NCBI GenBank assembly: GCA_003235785.1
Contig: QJYE01000010.1
Coordinates: 1 to 7,977, forward strand
DNA length: 7,977 nucleotides
From: Nitrospirota bacterium
Lineage (GTDB): Bacteria; Nitrospirota; Nitrospiria; Nitrospirales; UBA8639
Direction: 5' to 3'
Below are positions 1-6,115 of the stretch, piece after piece (position 1 is the first letter of the stretch; every line of letters starts with the position of its first letter). The position numbers and the translations under genes are program-made. The notes below the pieces were generated by a model that made no database searches, was not told where the DNA came from, and saw only the letters and a program-made list of their open reading frames with translations.

Positions 1-36
1 GTGAGATCAATAATCATTGACAGGTTAATACATATC

Positions 37-217
37 AAAAACGGCAGTTGCTGTAATGAAACACCGCGCTGCTCATGCTTCGACCCTTCGGCAAGCTCAG
101 GGCTCAGCACGAACGGTGTTTGAAGTACTCACCCAATTGGTGAAATGTCCGTTCGCCCTGAGCAGCCTGCGGAGCGGGCGTGTCGAAGGGTTGCGTACCT
201 ACCCAACTGCCATTTTT
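37..217. repeat. Outer inverted repeat enclosing the palindromic element
   Basis: Bases 37-50 (AAAAACGGCAGTTG) and 204-217 (CAACTGCCATTTTT) are reverse complements at 13 of 14 positions. They lie symmetrically outside the palindromic repeat, 27 bases away on the left and 15 on the right. A transcript of either strand could close an eight-base-pair GGCAGUUG/CAACUGCC stem and end in a U-run. The whole could be a MITE-like unit of about 181 bp with terminal inverted repeats, or the closing stem of a structured RNA. No target-site duplication is obvious next to the arms. Confidence 0.45.
78..188. repeat. Imperfect palindromic intergenic repeat (REP-like)
   Basis: The left arm (78-116) and right arm (149-188) are imperfect reverse complements. 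Matching blocks are CTTCGAC with GTCGAAG at the outer ends, GCTCAGGGC with GCCCTGAGC in the middle, and GAACGG with CCGTTC at the inner ends. The loop is about 32 nt and contains the palindrome CCAATTGG (133-140). The right arm holds an extra mini-hairpin, GCCTGC (165-170) with GCGGGC (174-179, one G-U pair). From general knowledge, sequences of the form TTCGACAAGCTCAGGGCGAACGG and its complement recur as dispersed intergenic palindromes in many bacterial genomes. Dispersal in this genome cannot be seen from one copy. Confidence 0.75.
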
Positions 218-327
218 TAGGTTCACCAAACTCAAGCTGAAGGCAGGAAACGCCCTGTAAGCAGCACGATTGCCTTCGTGCCCTATAAAAAATAATTCAC
301 GCTGAAAATCTGCGGGATATTGAGAAG

Positions 328-666
328 CTAACGAGGAAAGGAGAAATGTTGGGCGATCAATGCGGCTAGCTCAGTGGATTCGAGTTTGCCTTCTTTGGTT
401 TCAAGGAGCGTCCCGTTGGAATAGAAGTGGGTGGTGGGATAGGTTTCGAAGTTGTGTTGTTTTTTGATGCCCCGGCATTTTCCGGGGACATGCATTTTGG
501 CTTTACCGAATCGAATGTTGGCATGGTCTCGGGCCGACGTTTCTAGAATAGGATCGTAGGCTTTGCAAGGCTCACAGGTCGCTATCCCATAGGCCACGAC
601 TGCCGCTTGAGCTTGCATGAAGTCCGCATAGTTTTCATCGTTGACGTTTTCCACAATCCCAGACAT
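328..666 (-). CDS. Thioredoxin-like protein with CEPC active site
   Basis: This encodes a 112-residue cytoplasmic thioredoxin-fold protein, close to the size of a single thioredoxin domain, with no signal peptide. The redox motif is TCEPCK, with cysteines 31 and 34. The cis-proline loop is ETYPTTHFYSNG, with Pro77, matching the thioredoxin pattern of a cis-Pro strand ending in NG. It differs from classical WCGPC thioredoxins: the Trp before the first Cys is Thr, the buried Asp six residues before it is Ala25, and there is an extra cysteine at 64. I chose the ATG at 666 because AAGAAGGGGG lies 4 nt upstream; a TTG start at 699 is in frame but overlaps the terminator tail. The gene follows the peroxiredoxin gene after 94 nt, so a role as its reductant is possible. 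Disulfide reductase function is inferred from the fold. Confidence 0.85.
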   Translation of the reverse strand: MSGIVENVNDENYADFMQAQAAVVAYGIATCEPCKAYDPILETSARDHANIRFGKAKMHVPGKCRGIKKQHNFETYPTTHFYSNGTLLETKEGKLESTELAALIAQHFSFPR

Positions 667-697
667 AGTGCCCCCTTCTTCTGGCTCAAGAACAGAC

Positions 698-742
698 AAA
701 AGAAAACCCTAAGGGAGTCTTGCATGTGCTCCGCTTAGGGTT
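698..742 (-). terminator. Rho-independent terminator after the peroxiredoxin gene
   Basis: AACCCTAAG (705-713) pairs perfectly with CTTAGGGTT (734-742). The stem continues inward with GGAG (714-717) to CTCC (729-732), with a single bulged G at 733 and an 11-nt loop. Read on the minus strand, the hairpin is followed at once by TTTTCTTTT (706 down to 698). It starts 18 bp beyond the peroxiredoxin stop codon. It lies directly before the ribosome binding site of the thioredoxin-like gene, so that gene needs readthrough, an attenuation mechanism or a very close promoter. Confidence 0.85.
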
Positions 743-760
743 CCCTCGTTGATCAAACCA

Positions 761-1231
761 TTAGCCTAATTTTTTTAAGGCTTCCAGGATTTCTTTATCA
801 TCCCGTGCTACTTTGATTTCTTGCACTTTGACATAGGCGACTTTCCCGTCTTTGCCCACAATGACGGTGGCTCGTTTCGAGCAATTCAGCGGTTCAAAAT
901 ACAAGCCATAGGCCTTGGACACGGTTCGGTGCATGTCGGCCAACAACTTATGCTTGAGATCCAACGAATCAGCCCAGGCTTTATGGGAAAAGAAACTATC
1001 GCAGCTAATTCCCATAATTTCCGCATCGGCGGATTCAAAGCTGGGGAAATCATCCGTTAAACATTTATTTTCCCCTTGGCACACCGGGCTCCAATCTAAT
1101 GGATAAAACGCCAGCACGACATTTTTCTTGCCCTTATAAGCACTGAGGGTAATATCGTTTTGGTCCTGATCTTTCAGAGTAAAATCCGGTGCTACATCTC
1201 CGACTTTAATTTCTGCCGCAACATCTGACAT
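761..1231 (-). CDS. Peroxiredoxin (AhpC/TSA family, AhpE/BCP-like)
   Basis: This encodes a 156-residue thiol peroxidase that would reduce hydrogen peroxide or organic hydroperoxides in the cytoplasm. The N-terminus shows the family pattern GDVAPDFTLKDQDQNDITLS (11-30). The peroxidatic site is FYPLDWSPVC, with Cys51; it is the PxxxTxxC motif with Ser48 in place of Thr. The catalytic arginine is likely Arg120 in SKRATVIV. Further cysteines are at 57, 77 and 117, so the resolving cysteine cannot be assigned by eye. Length and motifs fit a short single-domain AhpE or BCP-type enzyme better than a typical 2-Cys AhpC, which is longer with a C-terminal VCP motif. I chose the ATG at 1231 because of the strong AAGGAGG 9 nt upstream; an in-frame ATG at 1360 would add 43 residues unlike any peroxiredoxin. 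It is divergent from the PBP gene and is followed by a terminator. Confidence 0.93.
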   Translation of the reverse strand: MSDVAAEIKVGDVAPDFTLKDQDQNDITLSAYKGKKNVVLAFYPLDWSPVCQGENKCLTDDFPSFESADAEIMGISCDSFFSHKAWADSLDLKHKLLADMHRTVSKAYGLYFEPLNCSKRATVIVGKDGKVAYVKVQEIKVARDDKEILEALKKLG

Positions 1232-1523
1232 ATTCGCTCTCCTCCTTGTTGATGAAATATACGGAATCGACTTGAGTAGTCTTGGTGGTACCACGGGGTG
1301 AAAAAGTTTGTCAATCAGCACAAAGGACCCATGAAACCGCAGATTGAGCCTTTCACCCATCTTGCCTTTCTGATTTTCTGAACTACAATCTTCTGAAGCC
1401 TTATTCGCGGCTATTGAGTCATGATTGCCTTGTGTTTTCCCCCATCTCAGGGTATCGTAAAATCAAGGGCATGCATTTTTTCTGCTCGTTCTCCTCTCAC
1501 AAAGGATCGCGTTTCTTTCCTGA
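1232..1523. promoter_or_regulatory. Divergent promoter region between peroxiredoxin and PBP1A genes
   Basis: The 292 bp must hold the promoters of both genes; I see no gene in it. On the minus strand, TATATT (1256-1261) could be a -10 box for the peroxiredoxin, giving a very short leader before AAGGAGG, but no good -35 lies at the right distance. A perfect TTGACA on the minus strand (1309-1314) has no good -10 partner at 17 nt (GTACCA). A perfect palindrome, GTGGTACCAC (1285-1294), lies between the two and could be an operator. On the plus strand, TTGTGT (1430-1435), a 17-nt spacer and TATCGT (1453-1458) is a weak candidate promoter for the PBP gene. All individual boxes are uncertain. Confidence 0.3.
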
Positions 1524-3923
1524 ATGAATACCTTTCAGCAGTTTTTTGCAGGGCTTAGAACCTGGTCTTGGCTTCGGATTATCCTTGTCTCTTCTCTGGT
1601 CCTGGGATGCATTGGTACCGGAACGGTTCTAGGCGTTCTATGGGTAGCCACCCGAGACCTGCCGACCTTTGATTCGTTTCAAGATTATCAACCAAGCCTC
1701 GTATCGAGAGTCTATGCCGATAATGGTGAAATTATTGGACAATTCTTTATTGAACGCCGTCTCTATACCCCTATCGCGCAAATTCCAAAAGCCATGACCC
1801 AAGCTATCGTGGCTGTTGAGGACACCAGATTTCTTGAACATCCCGGACTCGATATTGTGGGGATTGGACGGGCGGCATGGACAAACCTGAAAAAAGGGGG
1901 GCGCTTTCAGGGTGCCAGCACCATCACACAGCAATTGGCGCGAGCCCTGTTTCTCTCTCCCGAACGCACCTACACACGAAAGATCAAAGAACTTATTTTA
2001 GCGCTCAAAATGGAATGGGTTCTCACAAAAGATCAAATTCTCGAAATGTACCTCAACCAAATCTATTTTGGGCATGGGGCCTATGGGATTGCCGCCGCGA
2101 CCCTGACCTACTTCGATAAAAGCGTGACCGAGCTCAGTCTGCCAGAAGCAGCGTTTTTAGCCGGGCTGCCCAAAGCCCCCAATACTTATTCCCCCTATCG
2201 CAATCCAGAACTGGCCAAATCGCGAAAGGAATTAGTTCTCTATCGGATGGTCGAAGCGGGGTTCATCTCGGAAGAAGAAGCTCAAAGGGCCATCGAGAAG
2301 ACCCTGAATTATCACCGGCAATCCCTAGAGCAAATTGCGTCATATTTCATCGAAGATATTCGACAACATTTGGTTGAACGGTATGGCGAATCCCTCGTCT
2401 ATAAGGGTGGCTTACAGATTTACACGACATTGAACATTCGCATGCAAAAACTCGCAGAAGAAACCCTCCAACGTGGGCTGCGTCAAGTTGATAAACGGCA
2501 AGGGTGGCGAGGGCCCCTTGGACATGTGGAGTTCACGAAAGACTTTGTCCCTCCCGATGAGTACCCCGAATTACAGAATCCACGGGCTGCCATGGTCCAT
2601 GGCCTCTATCGAGGCCTCGTGACGAACGTCACCAAACAGTCAGCCGACATTCTGATTGGCAATACGTATAAAGGGACCATCGCCCTGAAGGATATGCAAT
2701 GGGCCGAGCGTCGCTTGAAGGATGTAAACGATGTCGGGACGGCAATTGTGCAAAAAGGTGTCACGCCGCACCACATCCTCAAAATTGGCGATATCGTGGA
2801 GGTCTTACCAAAAAACGGCAATCTCGAATCCGGCAGTTTTGTTTTAGAACAAACGCCATTGGTGGAAGGGTCATTATTAGCTCTGGATCCGCGAACAGGA
2901 GCCGTTCAAGCCATGGCCGGAGGCTATGATTTTGCTCGGAGTCAATTCAACCGGGCCGTGGCCGCCCGCCGCCAACCTGGTTCCGCGTTCAAACCTCTCA
3001 TTTATGCCACGGCCCTACAGCAAGGGCTCACGCCTGCGACATTAATTTTAGATGCACCGGTGGTCTATGAAGATGAAGAGTTAGATCGCGTGTGGAAACC
3101 TGAAAATTACGAGAAGCGTTTCTATGGAACCATTACCCTCCGAGAAGCGTTGCGGCATTCACGCAACGCCGCCACCGTCAGACTGCTCGAGCAAATTGGC
3201 GTCACCGAAGTCGTGAACGTGGCCAGCAATTTGGGCATTCAAAGCCCGCTCAGTCAAGATCTTTCTCTCGCCCTGGGGTCTTCAAGCGTCACACTCCAAG
3301 AGCTCACGTCAGCCTATGGCGTCTTTTCCAATCAAGGTATGTGGCTACAACCCTATCAAATTACGCTTGTCAAAGATGTGAATGGGGAAATTCTGGAGCA
3401 ACATCTCTTTGAGCCCAGGCGAGCGATGTCACCGGAAAATGCGTATCTGACGACCAACATGCTCATGGATGTCATCCAAAGTGGGACGGGTCGTCGAGCC
3501 AAAAGGATCGGGCGCCCCTTGGCGGGGAAAACCGGGACGACGAATGGATACAATGACGCCTGGTTTGTGGGCTATTCTCCCAATTTAGCCACAGGCGTGT
3601 GGGTGGGGTTTGATTCGGTCCGGACCTTAGGTCGATTGGAATCCGGAGCCCATGCGGCCCTGCCCATCTGGACAGAATTCATGGAACAGTCTCTTCAAAA
3701 TTTGCCCGTCATGACGTTTACCATCCCGGAAGGAATTCAGTTTGCCCAGATAGATACGACCACTGGAGATTTACCAACAAAAACCAGCCGCCATATTAGT
3801 ACGGAAGTATTTCGGAAAGGAACGGAACCAGGAAAAGCGGCAGATCAAAAAGCCAACCCGATGGACTTTTTCGAGTTTGATCGGATGAATTCAGGCTCCT
3901 CCAGCCAAACCCCTTCGTTCTAG
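1524..3923 (+). CDS. mrcA: Class A penicillin-binding protein, PBP1A type
   Basis: This encodes a 799-residue bifunctional peptidoglycan synthase. A short cytoplasmic tail and a membrane segment (about 17-41) anchor it in the inner membrane, with the rest in the periplasm. The GT51 glycosyltransferase domain (about 65-245) has EDTRFLEHPG with catalytic Glu99, GASTITQQLAR (130-140), RKIKELILALKME with the second Glu at 156, and the EMYLNQIYFGHGAYG block. An insert at about 325-440 fits the OB-like domain of PBP1A proteins. The transpeptidase domain has SxxK in PGSAFK (Ser487, Lys490), SRN (546-548) and KTGT (669-672). The ATG at 1524 follows an in-frame TGA at 1521, so no longer protein is possible. 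Its ribosome binding site is weak: AAAGGA sits 17 nt upstream, which suggests modest translation. The C-terminal tail after about 755 is polar and probably disordered. The gene stands alone, convergent with iscX. Confidence 0.96.
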   Translation: MNTFQQFFAGLRTWSWLRIILVSSLVLGCIGTGTVLGVLWVATRDLPTFDSFQDYQPSLVSRVYADNGEIIGQFFIERRLYTPIAQIPKAMTQAIVAVEDTRFLEHPGLDIVGIGRAAWTNLKKGGRFQGASTITQQLARALFLSPERTYTRKIKELILALKMEWVLTKDQILEMYLNQIYFGHGAYGIAAATLTYFDKSVTELSLPEAAFLAGLPKAPNTYSPYRNPELAKSRKELVLYRMVEAGFISEEEAQRAIEKTLNYHRQSLEQIASYFIEDIRQHLVERYGESLVYKGGLQIYTTLNIRMQKLAEETLQRGLRQVDKRQGWRGPLGHVEFTKDFVPPDEYPELQNPRAAMVHGLYRGLVTNVTKQSADILIGNTYKGTIALKDMQWAERRLKDVNDVGTAIVQKGVTPHHILKIGDIVEVLPKNGNLESGSFVLEQTPLVEGSLLALDPRTGAVQAMAGGYDFARSQFNRAVAARRQPGSAFKPLIYATALQQGLTPATLILDAPVVYEDEELDRVWKPENYEKRFYGTITLREALRHSRNAATVRLLEQIGVTEVVNVASNLGIQSPLSQDLSLALGSSSVTLQELTSAYGVFSNQGMWLQPYQITLVKDVNGEILEQHLFEPRRAMSPENAYLTTNMLMDVIQSGTGRRAKRIGRPLAGKTGTTNGYNDAWFVGYSPNLATGVWVGFDSVRTLGRLESGAHAALPIWTEFMEQSLQNLPVMTFTIPEGIQFAQIDTTTGDLPTKTSRHISTEVFRKGTEPGKAADQKANPMDFFEFDRMNSGSSSQTPSF

Positions 3924-4003
3924 ACTCTCTTGGGCAATAGCAAGGTGCCTATATTTGGCAAGGGCTCTCTGCTCTCACCTTCTTGCTTCTTCCTACTCAC
4001 TTT

Positions 4004-4222
4004 CTACTTGCTGGCATCTTGATATTCTTCATACCACGCCATTTGAATGGCCTCAAGCTTTTTTTCATTTGAAGCTTTCGGATCATCTTTGAATTCTGGA
4101 AGCGCAACCACCCAGGCATGTAAATCGGTAAACCTCACCGTTAACGGATCAAGGTCGGGATGTTCTTCCTGTAACCGAATGCCAATATCTTCCGTATCCG
4201 TCCACATTAAATTTTGAGCCAT
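4004..4222 (-). CDS. iscX: Iron-sulfur assembly protein IscX
   Basis: This encodes a 72-residue acidic protein of the IscX (YfhJ) family, slightly longer than the 66-residue E. coli protein as I recall it. Family features are visible in order: WTDTEDIGIRL (7-17), HPDLDPLTVRFTDLHAWV (21-38) and DDPKASNEKKLEAIQMAWYE (46-65). IscX binds the desulfurase IscS and iron and is thought to tune the rate of cluster assembly. The ATG at 4222 has AAGAGG 5 nt upstream. It is the last gene of the isc operon here, 44 nt after hscA. In E. coli a ferredoxin gene lies between these two; here there is no room for one. No clear terminator follows in the 80 bp before the convergent PBP gene. Confidence 0.95.
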   Translation of the reverse strand: MAQNLMWTDTEDIGIRLQEEHPDLDPLTVRFTDLHAWVVALPEFKDDPKASNEKKLEAIQMAWYEEYQDASK

Positions 4223-4266
4223 GTTTTCCTCTTCGTGTTAAAAAGCCTTGATCTCATCAGCAAAAG

Positions 4267-6084
4267 TTATTTGACGAATTCAGAGACTTTTTTACTTTCG
4301 AGCGCTTCTTTCAAGGTTGCATCCATCAATACTTCTGCCAAATGATGCGTCTGTTTTTCGGTTTCCGCGATACCGGCACGAATGGCGCGGTGATCATCGC
4401 CCTTCTGCGTTTCACCCAGTCGTTGAAGCACACGCTGAATCTCAGCTTTTTCTTTATCGCTAATAAGATCCGAAGCACGACCCAAGGCTTTTTCAGTCGC
4501 CACAATAATCGCATTCGCCTCAGTACGAGCTTCGATCACTTGTCGTGCCTTGATATCCTCTTCCGCAAATTGGAACGAATCTCGAATCATCCCCTCCACT
4601 TCGTCATCAGTGAGCCCATGAGAAGGTTTCACTTGCACAGACTGCGCTTCACTCGTTCGAATATCTCGTGCGGTCACATGCAAAATGCCATTGGCGTCGA
4701 TGAGGAAGGTTACTTCCACACGGGGAACCCCGGCAGGAAGGGGTGGCATTTTCAATTGGAATCGCGCCAAACTGCGATTGTCCTTCACTAATTCCCGCTC
4801 GCCTTGAAGGATATGGATATCCACTGACGTTTGCCCGTCCACATACGTCGTAAACATTTCCTTGGCGCTGGTTGGGATCGTCGTATTGCGCCGGATAAGC
4901 GCACTCATCACGCCCCCCATGGTTTCAATTCCCAAGGACAAGGGCGTGACATCCAAGAGAAGAATTTCTTTATTATGGCCACCAAGAATATCAGCTTGCA
5001 CGGCGGCCCCTAACGCCACCACTTCATCTGGATTCAATTCACTGTGAGGTGGCTTCCCGAACAGCGCCTCAACTTTATTTCGAACCAACGGCATGCGAGT
5101 ACTGCCACCAACTAAGACCACTTCATCAATTTGGTCCGCACGTAACCCGGCGTCCTTCAGGGCCGCCCGACAGGGAGCCAGCGTCCGCTCTACCAGTTCC
5201 ATGACCAAGGATTCCAGTGTTTCACGGGTTAATGTCTTTTCATATTTTTCAGTAGGAAGCTCTACCACCACCGTTGCTTCTGTTTCCTCTGACAACCTTA
5301 CTTTTGCCCGTTCGGCTTCCATGCGAACCCCTTGCATCAGGTCAGGATGGTCTTGAATCGTAAAACCATGCTTGTCGTTAATCTCTTGTACCAACACATC
5401 GATAAGGCGTTGATCAAAATCATCTCCCCCTAAATGCGTATCGCCATTGGTGGCGAGCACTTCAAAAATGCCATCCTTTAATTTCAGAATGGAGATATCA
5501 AACGTCCCACCGCCAAGGTCATAAATGGCAATAATTCCTTGAGTCTTTTTCTGCAACCCATACGCCAATGCTGCAGCGGTCGGTTCATTGATGATACGCA
5601 ACACTTCCAGGCCCGCAATCATTCCGGCATCTTTTGTGGCTTGGCGTTGACTATCATTGAAATAGGCCGGAACGGTAATGACCGCTTTAGAAATGTCTTC
5701 TTTGAGAAATTCTTCCGCTCGCCGTTTGAGTTCCTTCAAGATCATGGCGGAGACCTGCGGAGGCGAATAGGTTTTCTCTCCAATTTCTATGCGGATGACC
5801 CCATTTTTTTCATGGAGGGAATAGGGAAAATATTTCAGTTCATCGCTCACATCTGCCAACCCTTTTCCCATAAACCGTTTAACGGAATAGATGGTACGAG
5901 CAGAATTACGCGTGAGATGGGCCTTCGCTGGATCTCCCACAATCAGTCCATTATCCGTCATGCCGACAATAGAGGGGACTTTCGTAACACCATCCGGACC
6001 AGGAATGACCCGTGGAGCTCCCTTATCCATATAGGCAATCAAAGAGTTTGTCGTGCCCAAATCAATGCCAACAATTCGACTCAC
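4267..6084 (-). CDS. hscA: Fe-S assembly Hsp70 chaperone HscA
   Basis: This encodes a 605-residue Hsp70 that, with HscB, binds IscU and uses ATP to promote cluster transfer to apoproteins. The nucleotide-binding domain (1 to about 374) has GIDLGTTNS (6-14), Lys69 in SVKRFMG, ITVPAYFNDSQRQATKDA (136-153), INEPTAAALAYG (165-176), YDLGGGTFDIS (188-198) with Thr194, and VGGSTRMPLV (325-334). The LLLDV linker (375-379) leads to the peptide-binding domain, with PLSLGIETMGG, and a helical lid with VKPSHGLTDDEVEGMIRDSF. That last block, the HscA-like MGKGLAD region near 72 and the operon context point to HscA rather than DnaK, as does the absence of a DnaK-type acidic C-terminal tail. The start is GTG at 6084, with AAAAGGA 6 nt upstream. 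It lies 31 nt after hscB. Confidence 0.96.
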   Translation of the reverse strand: MSRIVGIDLGTTNSLIAYMDKGAPRVIPGPDGVTKVPSIVGMTDNGLIVGDPAKAHLTRNSARTIYSVKRFMGKGLADVSDELKYFPYSLHEKNGVIRIEIGEKTYSPPQVSAMILKELKRRAEEFLKEDISKAVITVPAYFNDSQRQATKDAGMIAGLEVLRIINEPTAAALAYGLQKKTQGIIAIYDLGGGTFDISILKLKDGIFEVLATNGDTHLGGDDFDQRLIDVLVQEINDKHGFTIQDHPDLMQGVRMEAERAKVRLSEETEATVVVELPTEKYEKTLTRETLESLVMELVERTLAPCRAALKDAGLRADQIDEVVLVGGSTRMPLVRNKVEALFGKPPHSELNPDEVVALGAAVQADILGGHNKEILLLDVTPLSLGIETMGGVMSALIRRNTTIPTSAKEMFTTYVDGQTSVDIHILQGERELVKDNRSLARFQLKMPPLPAGVPRVEVTFLIDANGILHVTARDIRTSEAQSVQVKPSHGLTDDEVEGMIRDSFQFAEEDIKARQVIEARTEANAIIVATEKALGRASDLISDKEKAEIQRVLQRLGETQKGDDHRAIRAGIAETEKQTHHLAEVLMDATLKEALESKKVSEFVK

Positions 6085-6115
6085 AATTTTTCCTTTTCCA
6101 ATTCAGCGATTGGTG

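Larger units (their letters stand above)
1..327. other. Non-coding region with repeats, downstream of the thioredoxin-like gene
   Basis: No credible coding region is visible here on either strand. The stretch contains a palindromic repeat (78-188), an outer inverted repeat that encloses it (37-50 with 204-217), and two mutually exclusive small hairpins at 239-281: GAAGGCA pairs with TGCCTTC, or GCACGA pairs with TCGTGC. The thioredoxin-like gene ends at 328 reading leftward, so its transcript would run into the small hairpins first. No T-tract follows them on the minus strand, so they are not a textbook terminator. What lies to the left of base 1 is unknown. Confidence 0.6.

Noticed and set aside
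1232..1360. N-terminal extension of the peroxiredoxin from an ATG at 1360
   Set aside because: The 43 extra residues do not resemble a signal peptide or the family, while the ATG at 1231 has a strong AAGGAGG and fits the usual N-terminus.
1475..1481. T-run in the divergent promoter region as a terminator
   Set aside because: No stable hairpin precedes it on the plus strand.
3939..3987. Possible bidirectional terminator between the PBP gene and iscX
   Set aside because: AGCAAG and CTTGCT pair, with a bulged GTG/CAC continuation, but the loop is long and neither strand has a T-run after the stem.
4342..4791. A 149-codon plus-strand open frame opposite the hscA 3' part
   Set aside because: It is antisense to conserved hscA sequence, its product is unlike any family I know, and there is no clear ribosome site.
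4267..6084. Reading the Hsp70 gene as dnaK
   Set aside because: Operon position between hscB and iscX, HscA-like sequence blocks and no DnaK-type acidic tail all favour HscA.
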